A model generated the notes under the pieces. It worked only from the letters and a program-made list of their open reading frames with translations, ran no database searches and had not been told where the DNA came from. Made by a program: the position numbers and the translations under genes. Of a stretch of DNA of 64,000 nt, positions 35,193 to 44,368 are shown in pieces (position 1 is the stretch's first letter; each line of letters starts with the position of its first letter). The DNA is from Thalassotalea_H sp040779345 (lineage in GTDB: Bacteria; Pseudomonadota; Gammaproteobacteria; Enterobacterales; Alteromonadaceae): contig JBFONU010000016.1 of the NCBI GenBank assembly GCA_040779345.1, forward strand, positions 1 to 64,000. Direction: 5' to 3'.

Positions 35193-36581
35193 TTAATAAT
35201 TCCGTATTTGTGTGAAAACTTGTTGAAGTTTGTCACGACATTTTAAGCCCGGACTTTGCTCAACCCCTGAGTTTAGGTCCAAACCAAATAATTCTTGTGT
35301 GGTTAATTGTTCAATCGCATTGTTAATATTGTCGCTATTTAAGCCGCCAGCCAAAAAGCAGGCCGATAAGTCTTGCTCACTTTGAGCTAACGCTTGCCAA
35401 CCAAAAGACTGGCCACTGCCGGCATTTTTACCATCTAAGATATATTGTTGAGCATCTACTGAAATCTCTGGAATTTCACCTTCAACGGCTATCGCTTTCC
35501 AAATTTGGCAATTGTCAGGTAATTGCTTTTTTAAACTATCAATGTAGCTTTGGTCTTCATTACCATGAAGTTGCACGGCATAAAGCTTTAAGCTGTTGGC
35601 TATTTCTGCGATCTGTTGACGTTTGTGGTCAACGAATACGCCGACATATCTTAATGAGGGGGTAGCGTTGACAATCGATGTTGCTTGCTCTTGATTGATA
35701 AAACGCGGCGATTTTTCTGCGAAAATGAGTCCGCCAAATTGCGCGCCTGCCTCAATGGCTAATTGTGCTTGCTCAGGGGATGTTAAGCCACAAACTTTAT
35801 GATTGCCATAAATCAACGTGCGACAGGCAAGATCAATATCGTCCTGTGCCATCACTGAGCTGCCGACTAAAAAGCCATCTACGGCAGGAGCGAGCTCTCG
35901 TACTTGATCATTGCTATAAATACCTGACTCAGAAATTATTATCCTGTCATCAGGTAAAGTAGGCGCAAAGTCAAAGGTACGGGCAATGTCAGTGGAAAGA
36001 TCGCGTAAATTACGGTTATTAATACCAATTAATTTAGCCCCTAAGTTAACGGCGCGATCACGTTCTTCTTCTGTTGATATTTCAGTTAGAATGGCTAAGT
36101 TATATTGCTTGGCGACCGTTTCTAATGCTTGGTATTGTTCATCAGATAACACGCTTAGCATTAACAATATCGCATCTGCGCCATAATAACGGGCAAGGTG
36201 CACTTGGTAGGTATCGACAAAAAAGTCTTTATTTAGTACTGGGCAATTGACTGTTTCAGTCACTATTTTTAAGTATTCAAATTTACCTTGAAAGTATTTC
36301 TCATCGGTTAATACCGAGATAGCGGCAGCGTATTTATCATAAATTTGGCAAATGGCTTTAGGATCAAAGTCAGCGCGAATTAACCCTTTTGAAGGTGAGG
36401 CTTTTTTACACTCTAAAATAAATCCCGCATGGCTTTTACCTTGCTTTCGATCAAGTGCAGCATACATATCTTTTGTTGTCGGCTTTAACTCATTGATAAA
36501 ACTTGCCAATGGTTTTTCTTGCTTCAAACGTTCGACTTCAATACGTTTGTCGGCAACAATTTTTTCTAATACATTAGCCAT
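35193..36581 (-). CDS. trpCF: Bifunctional IGP synthase / PRA isomerase
   Basis: 462-residue fusion of TrpC (residues ~1-255, indole-3-glycerol phosphate synthase; FILECKKASPSKG and LTDEKYFQG motifs) and TrpF (~256-462, phosphoribosylanthranilate isomerase; KVCGLTSPEQAQLA, YVGVFVD, LDLNSGVE). It catalyses two consecutive steps, as in enterobacteria. The start lies two bases after the trpD stop. The fusion is normal for this group, not a frameshift or assembly artefact. Confidence 0.96.
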   Translation of the reverse strand: MANVLEKIVADKRIEVERLKQEKPLASFINELKPTTKDMYAALDRKQGKSHAGFILECKKASPSKGLIRADFDPKAICQIYDKYAAAISVLTDEKYFQGKFEYLKIVTETVNCPVLNKDFFVDTYQVHLARYYGADAILLMLSVLSDEQYQALETVAKQYNLAILTEISTEEERDRAVNLGAKLIGINNRNLRDLSTDIARTFDFAPTLPDDRIIISESGIYSNDQVRELAPAVDGFLVGSSVMAQDDIDLACRTLIYGNHKVCGLTSPEQAQLAIEAGAQFGGLIFAEKSPRFINQEQATSIVNATPSLRYVGVFVDHKRQQIAEIANSLKLYAVQLHGNEDQSYIDSLKKQLPDNCQIWKAIAVEGEIPEISVDAQQYILDGKNAGSGQSFGWQALAQSEQDLSACFLAGGLNSDNINNAIEQLTTQELFGLDLNSGVEQSPGLKCRDKLQQVFTQIRNY

Positions 36582-36583
36582 TG

Positions 36584-37612
36584 TTATCTATTTCCTACTT
36601 CTGTCTTTTGGTTTGACATGACAACCATTGCGTTTAACGTCTTTAAACCTTGACCAGAGGCTAAAACCTCTGTCGCAAGTTGTGCTGCTGATTTCAGATC
36701 TGAGGCTTTATCGTGCAAATAAAGTAATGCTGCGCAATTAATGATCACCGCAGAGTTATGAGCTGGCTGGCCATCACCTGATAAAATCGCCTTAATAATA
36801 TCGGCATTCTCTTGTGGCGTGCCACCTTTAATATCTTCTAAGGTATAACGAGATAACCCAAAGTCTTCTGGCGAGATCACTCGCTCAGTAAGTACGCCGT
36901 CTTTAATTTCAGTGACCTGTGTTTCACCATGTAAGGCAATTTCATCTAAACCACTGCCATGCACAACCCAGCCACGTTTAACTCCAGTTAATACTAAACT
37001 TTTTGCCATAGTTGCAATTAGTGAGGGGGTATATACACCCAACAACATAACTTGAGGTTTAGCGGGATTGACTAGTGGACCGAGAATATTGAAGAGGGTG
37101 CGAATGCCCATCGCTTTTCTTACCGGACCTGCATATTTAAAGCCGGGATGATAAGCAGGAGCATATAAAAAGCATAAATTCGTTTTTGCCAAACACTGGC
37201 TGGCTGTTGCTGGTGACATCATTAAGTTAACGCCAAAAGCTTCTAATAAGTCTGCGGAGCCTGACATGCTTGAGACACTTCTATTGCCATGTTTTGCCAT
37301 AGTTAACCCACAGGCTGCAGCTAATATTGCAGCGGTAGTGGAAATGTTAATGGTATTAGCGCCATCTCCTCCTGTGCCAACACAGTCTGCCATACTTTGG
37401 CTTTGCGCTGGAAAGTCGGTAGCAAAATTTCGAACCGCAACCGCTGCACCGGCAATTTCTTCGGGAGCTTCACCTTTGATTTTTAAAGCGGTCAGCACAG
37501 ATGCTAACAATTCAGGTGCAATATTACCTTGCATCACTTCACTGAAAAATTCTTGTGCTTGTTCTTGGCTCAACGATTGACCATCAACTAATGTTTGTAA
37601 AATATTACTCAT
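36584..37612 (-). CDS. trpD: Anthranilate phosphoribosyltransferase
   Basis: 342-residue enzyme transferring phosphoribosyl from PRPP to anthranilate. Seen: DCVGTGGDGANTINIST (PRPP loop), KHGNRSVSSMSGSADLLEA (anthranilate site), and NPAKPQVMLLGVY. It is a stand-alone enzyme, not fused to TrpG. The ATG at 37612 follows AAGGAAATTCTC and overlaps the trpG end by 8 bp. An upstream ATG at 37651 would overlap more and lacks support. Confidence 0.96.
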   Translation of the reverse strand: MSNILQTLVDGQSLSQEQAQEFFSEVMQGNIAPELLASVLTALKIKGEAPEEIAGAAVAVRNFATDFPAQSQSMADCVGTGGDGANTINISTTAAILAAACGLTMAKHGNRSVSSMSGSADLLEAFGVNLMMSPATASQCLAKTNLCFLYAPAYHPGFKYAGPVRKAMGIRTLFNILGPLVNPAKPQVMLLGVYTPSLIATMAKSLVLTGVKRGWVVHGSGLDEIALHGETQVTEIKDGVLTERVISPEDFGLSRYTLEDIKGGTPQENADIIKAILSGDGQPAHNSAVIINCAALLYLHDKASDLKSAAQLATEVLASGQGLKTLNAMVVMSNQKTEVGNR

Positions 37613-38297
37613 GAGAATTTCCTTGTGATTGGTTGACACTTTTTGACTCATTACTTAGAAAATCACTTGTTAGGCAATCAATTGCTTGTGCTAATAGCTT
37701 GCTTCCATAGGTAGTCAGTACGGATTCTGGATGAAACTGAAAACCAATGACATGATCTGTATTATGTTCAATGGCCATAGGTAACATTACCTCATTGTCA
37801 GTGGTGAATTGAGCGCTGATTGTTAAACACGAGGGAACCTTTGTTGCCACTAAAGAGTGGTATCTTGCAACAGGCAAAGGTTGCTGAATATTTTTAAATG
37901 CGCCAATTTCATTATGCTGAACATTAGAGGCTTTGCCGTGAATAATTTCAGGCGCTCTACCTATGACTCCGCCATAATATTCAATGAGCGCTTGGTGGCC
38001 TAAACAAATACCTAAAATTGGGTATTTACCTGCAGTTTTAGCGATTAATTCCATTAAACATCCTGCTTTGCTCGGCTCACCAGGTCCTGGCGATAAAACC
38101 AGTAGAACAGGCTCGTGACAGGCTTGAATTTGTTCGATGATATAATCTGCACTAATAGTATTTCGATAAATCGTGGGTTCAAAACCTAAACATTGAAATT
38201 CATCCACTAAGTTGTAGGTAAAAGAATCTAGGTTATCCAGCATAAATATTTTAGCTTTAGTGCTATTTTTAGGTGCAGAAGTTAAATGCTCAGACAT
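37605..38297 (-). CDS. trpG: Anthranilate synthase component II (glutamine amidotransferase)
   Basis: 230-residue class I glutamine amidotransferase supplying ammonia to TrpE. The catalytic Cys is in PILGICLGHQAL, and the His/Glu pair is in GFQFHPESVLT. The oxyanion loop is LSPGPGEPS. It carries a ~15-residue N-terminal extension before FMLDNLDSFTYN. The ATG shares one base with the trpE stop (TAATG). It could also serve folate biosynthesis (PabA role), but no pabB is adjacent. Confidence 0.95.
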   Translation of the reverse strand: MSEHLTSAPKNSTKAKIFMLDNLDSFTYNLVDEFQCLGFEPTIYRNTISADYIIEQIQACHEPVLLVLSPGPGEPSKAGCLMELIAKTAGKYPILGICLGHQALIEYYGGVIGRAPEIIHGKASNVQHNEIGAFKNIQQPLPVARYHSLVATKVPSCLTISAQFTTDNEVMLPMAIEHNTDHVIGFQFHPESVLTTYGSKLLAQAIDCLTSDFLSNESKSVNQSQGNSHE

Positions 38298-39916
38298 TAT
38301 TCTATCTCCTGTGCAGATACGTGGTTTTTCATTGTGGCTGCTTTTTGAATAGCGCTGATCACCGCTTGGGCTTTTTGACGTGTTTCATTGGCTTCAGCTT
38401 GTGGGTTAGAGTCAAATACTACACCCGCACCGGCTTGTACATAGGCAACAGCATCTTTTACAAAAGCACTTCGAATGACAATACAAGTATCCATATCGCC
38501 ATCACCGGTTATATAACCAACGGCGCCACCATAACTGCCACGACGTTTACCTTCATATTGACGAATTAACTCGGTAGCTCGTACTTTTGGTGCCCCTGAA
38601 AGCGTGCCCATATTCATGCAAGCTTGATAAGCATGCAACGCATCAAGGTCTTCACATAACGTGCCGCATACTCGAGAAACCAAATGCATAACATGAGAGT
38701 AGCGGTCTACTTTTAAAAAGTCTGCGATATGTCTAGTGCCCGGTTTGCTGACTCTAGCGACATCGTTTCGCGCTAAATCAACCAACATAATATGCTCGGA
38801 TAATTCTTTTTTATCTTGGCGTAGCTCTAATTCAATTCGGCAATCTAAATCCAGTGAAAATTCACCATTTTCTTTATAACCACGTGGACGGGTACCGGCA
38901 ATAGGGTAAATTTCTACTTGGCGATTGTGTTGTTGGTATTTAATCGCTGACTCAGGGGAGGCGCCAAACATGCAAAAATCGTCATCTTGAAAATAAAACA
39001 TATACGGGCTTGGATTACTTTGTCTAAGTGCTAAATAGGCATTGAAAGTATCGTCACATTTTAGACTAAAGGTACGAGAAGGCACCACTTGAAAGATATC
39101 ACCGGCCTTAATGTGTTCTTTCAAATCATCAACAGTTTGACAAAAATCTTCATCACTAATATTACAATTCACCTCAATGGGGTGTTCGAGTGTAATAAGA
39201 TCAGTTTGTGGAGGAGGAATGTCGGTTTCAACAAGCGCTTTAATTGCCGATAATCGTCGGGCTATTTCAAAGTGACATTTATGTTGCTCCTTACCCGAAA
39301 AAACGTTAGCTATCACTTCACTTGAACGCTTTTCGTGATCAATAACCACTAGCGTTTCGGCTAAGTAAAAGACAAAATCAGGGCAGGTGTTGTCACTCTC
39401 ATCAACATCGGGTAATGCTTCACTCATGGTGACCATATCAAAAGCGAAAGCGCCACCAAGAAAAACCCCAAAGGGATGATGATTTTCATTTTTAAGCTTT
39501 TTAAATACCCGTAAGCTATGAAATGGATTCGTTGCTAATAATCGTGACTTTTCATCAAGGGTTTGACTAACATCAGCAAATGTCGCATGTAATGTTTTAT
39601 GTTCAGTCGTTAATGTCGCACTTTCTGCCAGTTGCTCTTTAGCAAACGCTACGGCTGATTCACCGTTAATTGTTAATGGTGTAAAACTAACGTGGTTGCC
39701 ATTACAGACAATTTTGACCGCAGCATCAACAAGCAATAGGCTTTTTAATTGGTGTTTTTTATCTATTTCTGCTGATTCAAGTAAAATGTTATGACTTTTA
39801 TCACCGCACAATTTTTTAAACAGCGTTAAAGGATCTGCTTGGTATCTTGCTTTACTTGATAACGTATTTACTGAACCTATGGCTGTATCACTTTTAGGGG
39901 TAAACATAGTCTTCAT
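38297..39916 (-). CDS. trpE: Anthranilate synthase component I
   Basis: 539-residue chorismate-using enzyme that forms anthranilate with ammonia from TrpG. The tryptophan feedback site LLESAEI is present near residue 40. The catalytic core has IAGTRPRG, DLARNDVARV and MGTLSGAPKVRA motifs. Its ATG overlaps the stop of the DAHP synthase gene by four bases (ATGA), implying coupled translation with the first gene of the operon. An alternative ATG is three codons downstream. Confidence 0.96.
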   Translation of the reverse strand: MKTMFTPKSDTAIGSVNTLSSKARYQADPLTLFKKLCGDKSHNILLESAEIDKKHQLKSLLLVDAAVKIVCNGNHVSFTPLTINGESAVAFAKEQLAESATLTTEHKTLHATFADVSQTLDEKSRLLATNPFHSLRVFKKLKNENHHPFGVFLGGAFAFDMVTMSEALPDVDESDNTCPDFVFYLAETLVVIDHEKRSSEVIANVFSGKEQHKCHFEIARRLSAIKALVETDIPPPQTDLITLEHPIEVNCNISDEDFCQTVDDLKEHIKAGDIFQVVPSRTFSLKCDDTFNAYLALRQSNPSPYMFYFQDDDFCMFGASPESAIKYQQHNRQVEIYPIAGTRPRGYKENGEFSLDLDCRIELELRQDKKELSEHIMLVDLARNDVARVSKPGTRHIADFLKVDRYSHVMHLVSRVCGTLCEDLDALHAYQACMNMGTLSGAPKVRATELIRQYEGKRRGSYGGAVGYITGDGDMDTCIVIRSAFVKDAVAYVQAGAGVVFDSNPQAEANETRQKAQAVISAIQKAATMKNHVSAQEIE

Positions 39917-40929
39917 AGTGTTTTACCTGCGGCTGATACAAAGGGTTTAATATCTGCCATTAGGGTAGCAAAGTCATCTGCGGTTAATGCTTGATGGCCA
40001 TCCGATAAAGCTTCTTTAGGATTTAAATGTGCTTCTACAATAATTCCATCCGCCCCCACGGCTACTGAAGCACGCGAAAGAGGGTTGATTAATGACTTAA
40101 CCCCAGTACCATGAGAAGGGTCAACCAATACCGGTAAGTGAGATTTTTCTTTCAAATAGGCGACGGCATTTAAATCAAGGGTATTTCGAGTCGCGGTCTC
40201 AAAGGTGCGAATGCCGCGTTCACATAAAATTACATTAGGGTTACCCGCATTGATAATATATTCAGCGGCTAGTAATAACTCTTCAAGGGTTGCACTCATG
40301 CCGCGTTTTAATAAAACCGCTTTATCTGATTGTTCACCAACCGCTTCGAGTAAGCGGAAGTTTTGCATGTTACGTGCACCGATTTGATAACAATCAACAT
40401 ATTCGTGCATCAGGTTGGCATCAGCAGGATCGATAATTTCAGAGACCACAGGTAGTCCATATTTTTCTTTTGCCGCTTTAAGCAGTTTTAACCCTTCAAC
40501 ACCTAACCCTTGAAAACTGTAGGGACTGGTTCTTGGTTTAAATGCACCACCGCGTAATAACGGTACCCCTTGCTGCTTTATCATTTCACTGACACCAAAT
40601 AATTGGGCTTGGCTTTCAACAGAGCATGGGCCAGCGATAACAGTAAATTTTCCGCCCCCGACTTTAACGCCACCAATGGAAACAATGGAATCATGCGCTT
40701 GAAGCTCACGGCTTACCAGTTTATAAGGGCTCAGAACAGGTTTGATTTCGTCTACCATCGGGTAGCTATCGAGGTGGAGTTGACGTAATACCCGCTCGTC
40801 GCCTAAAGCGCCAAGAACGGTACGTTCAATGCCCGGCATGTAAAGGGGTTTTAAGCCAAGGCTAGATATTTTATCTAGTATTTCGTTCGCATCTTTTTCA
40901 GACGCCTGTGGTTTTAATATGATGATCAT
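39913..40929 (-). CDS. Type I-beta DAHP synthase in trp operon
   Basis: 338-residue 3-deoxy-D-arabino-heptulosonate 7-phosphate synthase, the first enzyme of the shikimate pathway (PEP + erythrose-4-phosphate). It belongs to the I-beta subclass: residues ~1-80 form an ACT-like/ferredoxin-like regulatory domain (MIIILKPQASEKDANEILDK). The barrel then begins at FTVIAGPCSVES, with GGAFKPRTSPYSFQG, QIGARNMQNF, VLLKRGM and LVDPSHGTG. It is the first structural gene after the Trp attenuator and overlaps trpE by 4 bp, so entry into the aromatic pathway is co-regulated with tryptophan synthesis. Allosteric effectors cannot be told from sequence. Confidence 0.93.
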   Translation of the reverse strand: MIIILKPQASEKDANEILDKISSLGLKPLYMPGIERTVLGALGDERVLRQLHLDSYPMVDEIKPVLSPYKLVSRELQAHDSIVSIGGVKVGGGKFTVIAGPCSVESQAQLFGVSEMIKQQGVPLLRGGAFKPRTSPYSFQGLGVEGLKLLKAAKEKYGLPVVSEIIDPADANLMHEYVDCYQIGARNMQNFRLLEAVGEQSDKAVLLKRGMSATLEELLLAAEYIINAGNPNVILCERGIRTFETATRNTLDLNAVAYLKEKSHLPVLVDPSHGTGVKSLINPLSRASVAVGADGIIVEAHLNPKEALSDGHQALTADDFATLMADIKPFVSAAGKTL

Positions 40930-41070
40930 TATTCAATTCCTAAGTGTTTATGTAAATTCGGTCAACCGGCATAAATAGGCTGAAGCCACCATATAAACCA
41001 ACTTTTTACTCGTGTTGTTAACATTGTTAACCCTTTTATTGTTGTATCTTCGTGAAACTTTATAAAACTT

Positions 41071-41106
41071 AAAAAGAAAAACCCGCTTAGAATGTAAGCG
41101 GGTTTT
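41071..41106 (-). terminator. trp attenuator (terminator hairpin)
   Basis: On the minus strand AAAACCCGCTTA (41106-41095), loop CATTC, TAAGCGGGTTTT (41089-41078), then TCTTTTT. This is a perfect 12-bp stem plus U-rich tail between the leader peptide and the DAHP synthase gene. The competing antiterminator is TAAGTGGGTT (41159-41150) pairing with AACCCGCTTA (41104-41095) over ten pairs with one G-U. Confidence 0.92.
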
Positions 41107-41147
41107 CAGAAATTTTTTGCCATTTATTTTATGAAACGCAAACTATC

Positions 41148-41171
41148 ACAACCCACTTATGTAGAGTTATG
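41148..41171 (-). promoter_or_regulatory. trp leader segments 1 and 2
   Basis: CATAAC (41171-41166), just after the Trp codons, can pair with GTTGTG (41152-41147) as a pause hairpin. Segment 2 (41159-41150) overlaps the leader stop codon. A ribosome stalled at the Trp codons would cover segment 1 and free segment 2 for the antiterminator. Confidence 0.6.
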
Positions 41172-41213
41172 CCACCACCAACTTAATGAATTAGTTTGTT
41201 TTACTTGTATCAT
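41157..41213 (-). CDS. trpL: trp operon leader peptide
   Basis: 18-residue leader MIQVKQTNSLSWWWHNST followed by TAA. Codons 12-14 are three consecutive TGG (41180-41172). The position, the run of Trp codons, and the following mutually exclusive hairpins are those of classical transcription attenuation: low charged tRNA-Trp stalls the ribosome and permits read-through into the operon. A Shine-Dalgarno is poor (AGG 12 bases upstream). Too short for ordinary gene finding. Confidence 0.88.
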   Translation of the reverse strand: MIQVKQTNSLSWWWHNST

Positions 41214-41271
41214 TCGTTTGTCAACCTAAGTAAAATGAGTTTGCTAAAAATCCCCTATAGAAGAACTTATT

Positions 41272-42144
41272 ATGGCATTGATGTCAACCGAAAATTTGAA
41301 TGATTTTATCAATCGCCGTGTTGATCTTCATAGCCACACAAAATGCTCTGACGGTGGTCTTACCCCAGAAGAGTTAATAGAGCGGGCAGTTAACTTTCAA
41401 ATTGATGTGTTGGCGATCACTGATCACGATACAACGGCGGCGCTTGATAGTGCTAAAAATTATATCGTAGAAAAAAATCATCCAATAACCTTGATAGAGG
41501 GGATTGAAATTTCCACGGCTTGGCAGGGCTTTGAAATTCATATTGTCGGCTTAAACATCGATAAAAATAGCCCAGAACTACAGCAATTAATCGTTCAGCA
41601 GCAAAAGTCTCGTGAAGAGCGGGCATTGGCTATGGGAGATAAACTGGCTAAATGTGGCTTTGAGGGGATTTATCAAAAAGCGAAAGCGCTAGCAGGCGAA
41701 GGCTCAATTACCCGAGCCCATTTTGCTAAAGTGCTTTATCAGCAAGGTGATGTTGCTAAAATGCAATCGGCTTTTGATAAATACATTGGCAAAGGTAAAC
41801 GCGCCTATGTAAAACCTACTTGGTGTCCCATTGAGCAAGCCATTGACGTTATCCATCAAGCTGGTGGCACTGCGGTGATGGCCCATCCCGTTCGATATGA
41901 CTTATCGACCAAATGGTTACGTCGCTTAGTTGTCCAATTTAAACAAGCCGGTGGTGATGGTTTGGAAATTGTTTTACCACAAATGAATAACGAACAGCGC
42001 CGTTTAATGCTAAGCTTTTGTTTAGAATATGAATTACATGCGTCAATGGGGTCTGACTTTCATTATCCCAGTAAATGGTCAGATTTAGGGCGTAATTTAG
42101 TGATGCCAGTAGGCGTTCCCCCTATATGGCAATTATGGCAGTAA
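41272..42144 (+). CDS. rnm: PHP-domain RNase AM (YciV/TrpH)
   Basis: 290-residue PHP-family phosphoesterase. Metal motifs DLHSHTKCSDG (residues ~18-28), ITDHDTT, an EIS segment, MAHPVRYD and the late SDFHYP are all present. E. coli relatives act as a 5'-3' exoribonuclease maturing rRNA 5' ends and on 3',5'-nucleotide bisphosphates. The gene is divergent from the trp leader, as trpH is in E. coli, and begins the conserved block with yciO and rluB. AGAAGA lies upstream of the ATG. Confidence 0.92.
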   Translation: MALMSTENLNDFINRRVDLHSHTKCSDGGLTPEELIERAVNFQIDVLAITDHDTTAALDSAKNYIVEKNHPITLIEGIEISTAWQGFEIHIVGLNIDKNSPELQQLIVQQQKSREERALAMGDKLAKCGFEGIYQKAKALAGEGSITRAHFAKVLYQQGDVAKMQSAFDKYIGKGKRAYVKPTWCPIEQAIDVIHQAGGTAVMAHPVRYDLSTKWLRRLVVQFKQAGGDGLEIVLPQMNNEQRRLMLSFCLEYELHASMGSDFHYPSKWSDLGRNLVMPVGVPPIWQLWQ

Positions 42145-42219
42145 CACACTTTGCTTGTTCTTACGAAGCCTTCAAATTAAGCAAAGCAATTTAGCCTACG
42201 GGTTTAAAAGGAATAAATT

Positions 42220-42840
42220 ATGAGTCAGTTTTTCTACGTTCATCCCGATAACCCGCAAGGGCGTTTAATGAAACAAGCCGCTGAGATCATACGTCAAGGT
42301 GGTGTTATCGTATACCCTACCGATTCTGGCTATGCGCTGGGGTGCCATATAGGCGATAAAAAAGCGCTGGAAAGAATATGCAATATTCGAGATATTTCTA
42401 AAACGCATAATTTTACGCTGGTGTGTAAAGACTTATCGGAACTTTCTGAGTATACCCGCGTCGATAACAGTGCCTTTCGTTTGTTAAAAAATAATACCCC
42501 AGGTGCGTACACATTTATCTTTAAAGCCAGTAAAGAAGTGCCTAAGCGTCTGTTGAATCCGAAAAAACGCACGATAGGTATCCGTGTACCCAATAACGAA
42601 ATTGTCCATGCCTTATTAGACGCTTTAGAAGAACCTATTATGTCGACCACCTTGATTATGCCTGGCGAGCAAATGGCAGAATTCGATCCTGAACATATTC
42701 GCGACATGCTAGAACATCAGGTTGATTTGATCATAAACGGTGGGCACTTAGGTGAACACCCAACGACAGTGGTTGATTTTTCAGAAGGAGATGCGGTAAT
42801 TTTACGGGTAGGTGAGGGAGATCCCACACCTTTTGAATAA
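42220..42840 (+). CDS. yciO: YciO, Sua5/YrdC-family protein
   Basis: 206-residue paralogue of the threonylcarbamoyl-AMP synthase TsaC/Sua5. It shares the double-stranded-RNA/ATP-binding fold (GGVIVYPTDSGYALGC, FTLVCKDLSELSEYT, PGAYTFIFKASKEVP, RTIGIRVPNN). YciO has weak or unclear activity compared with TsaC. AAAAGGAATAAATT precedes the ATG. It follows rnm by 75 bp, as in enterobacteria. Confidence 0.92.
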   Translation: MSQFFYVHPDNPQGRLMKQAAEIIRQGGVIVYPTDSGYALGCHIGDKKALERICNIRDISKTHNFTLVCKDLSELSEYTRVDNSAFRLLKNNTPGAYTFIFKASKEVPKRLLNPKKRTIGIRVPNNEIVHALLDALEEPIMSTTLIMPGEQMAEFDPEHIRDMLEHQVDLIINGGHLGEHPTTVVDFSEGDAVILRVGEGDPTPFE

Positions 42841-42861
42841 CCAATAAGCCCCAATATTTTT

Positions 42862-43719
42862 ATGCCAGAAAAAATGAATGAACTAGCGCGAGTAGCCAGC
42901 GGTGAAATGTTACAACAAACATTGCCCTTTGCTTTTATTCGTGGTGAAGCGTTAGTGAATAAACCACAAGACTTGTTTATTCCCCCCGATGCCTTGGAAG
43001 TCATTTTAGAATCATTTGAAGGCCCGCTCGATTTATTACTTTACCTGATAAAAAAACAAAAATTTGATATTTTAGACTTACCCATTTCACCGATCACCAC
43101 TCAATACATGTCTTATGTTGAGTTGATGAAAGACGTAAAACTTGAGTTAGCCGCAGAATATTTAGTGATGGCGGCAATTCTTGCGGAAATAAAATCAAGA
43201 CTGTTATTACCCAAAAAACAAATTGATGAAGATGAGCAAGACCCTCGTGCTGAACTTGTTAGACGCTTGCAAGAATATGAAGTCATTAAAAAGGCGGCAC
43301 AAAATCTTGATGAATTGCCGCGATTAGAGCGTGATATAACGTTAGCTCAAGCGAGTTTTTCTCAAAGCTTTATTTATAAAACACGAGAAGCAGATGTTGA
43401 TTTATCTGAGCTAGTTGATGCGTTACAAGGCGTGCTAAAACGTTCGCAAGCCTTTGAACATCACCATATCGCAAGAGAAACACTTTCAACACGACAACGA
43501 ATGAGTGAAATACTTGCTACCTTAAGTGAAGTACAAGGTGAGCAATTTATCCCGTTTGACGCATTATTCGATCTATCAGAAGGTAGGCATGGGGTGGTCG
43601 TTACTTTTTTAGCTATTTTAGAATTATTAAAAGAGCAATTAATTGAATGCCAGCAAGTGCATTTATTTGGTCAAATTCATCTTAGAACAAAAGAGGTGGT
43701 TGATAGTTATGCTCAGTAA
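42862..43719 (+). CDS. scpA: Segregation and condensation protein A
   Basis: 285-residue kleisin that bridges SMC heads with ScpB in chromosome condensation. Signature LESFEGPLDLLLYLIKKQKFDILDLPIS (conserved N-terminal helices), LAAEYLVMAAILAEIKSRLLLP, and a C-terminal winged helix (FLAILELLKEQLIECQQ). The N-terminus has ~50 extra residues before this core; ATGs at 42862 and 42874 are both possible. It overlaps scpB by 11 bp. No smc gene is in the window; many gammaproteobacteria carry ScpAB homologues without a linked SMC. Confidence 0.93.
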   Translation: MPEKMNELARVASGEMLQQTLPFAFIRGEALVNKPQDLFIPPDALEVILESFEGPLDLLLYLIKKQKFDILDLPISPITTQYMSYVELMKDVKLELAAEYLVMAAILAEIKSRLLLPKKQIDEDEQDPRAELVRRLQEYEVIKKAAQNLDELPRLERDITLAQASFSQSFIYKTREADVDLSELVDALQGVLKRSQAFEHHHIARETLSTRQRMSEILATLSEVQGEQFIPFDALFDLSEGRHGVVVTFLAILELLKEQLIECQQVHLFGQIHLRTKEVVDSYAQ

Positions 43720-44284
43720 AAAACACCTCGAACAATTGATTGAGGCCGCCTTATTCTCCTCATCTAAGCCTTTAACGGTAAAAATATTAAAAGAAAAATT
43801 ACTTGCACCATATGCAGTGTCGACAACGTCGATAAAACAAGCCTTAACCGATATTGAAGACCATTACCAAACGCGTGGTGTCAATTTGATTGAAGTGGCC
43901 TCAGGTTATCAATTTCAGGTGCGCAGCGAGCATAATGATGACATCGCATTATTATCAGAAGATAAGCCACAAAAATACTCACGCGCCTTATTAGAAACCA
44001 TGGCGCTAATCGCTTATAAACAGCCGATCACCCGAGGAGAAATTGAAGATGTTCGCGGTGTTGCTGTGAGTAGCCATATTATAAAAACGTTAGTAGAGCG
44101 ACAGTGGGTTAAAATTGTAGGGCACAAAGAAGTGCCTGGAAGACCTTCTATGTATGCAACAACCAAAGAGTTTTTAGATTATTTCTCTTTAAAATCGTTG
44201 GATCAATTACCTGAGTTGTTGCCGATGGAAGAATCTTCTATCGTTAAAGGGGTAATGCAAGATATAATACCGGTTAATGAGTGA
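43709..44284 (+). CDS. scpB: Segregation and condensation protein B
   Basis: 191-residue protein of two winged-helix domains partnering ScpA. It opens LEQLIEAALFSSSKPLTVKIL and carries the conserved ALLETMALIAYKQPITRGEIEDVRGV and LVERQWVKIVGHKEVPGRP segments. The ATG at 43709 has AAGAGGTGG upstream and overlaps the scpA end by 11 bp. A longer in-frame opening at 43643 inside scpA is rejected for lack of conserved sequence. Confidence 0.93.
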   Translation: MLSKKHLEQLIEAALFSSSKPLTVKILKEKLLAPYAVSTTSIKQALTDIEDHYQTRGVNLIEVASGYQFQVRSEHNDDIALLSEDKPQKYSRALLETMALIAYKQPITRGEIEDVRGVAVSSHIIKTLVERQWVKIVGHKEVPGRPSMYATTKEFLDYFSLKSLDQLPELLPMEESSIVKGVMQDIIPVNE

Positions 44285-44368
44285 TTTACTCGAATAATAG
44301 AGACAGAAACTAAGCATAAATAAATGTATTTATTGCTGTGATGTTACTGACGAAAGAGAGTTAGACCT

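Noticed and set aside
35193..36581. TrpC-TrpF read as a frame fusion error
   Set aside because: The bifunctional fusion is normal in gammaproteobacteria and both halves have complete motifs.
41219..41224. Perfect TTGACA on the minus strand just before trpL
   Set aside because: As a -35 box it would start transcription inside or after the leader peptide, and no -10 lies at 16-18 bp. It is not used as the trp promoter.
43643..43708. Upstream start for scpB inside scpA
   Set aside because: No conserved sequence before MLSKKHLEQLIEAALF, and a good ribosome-binding site precedes 43709.
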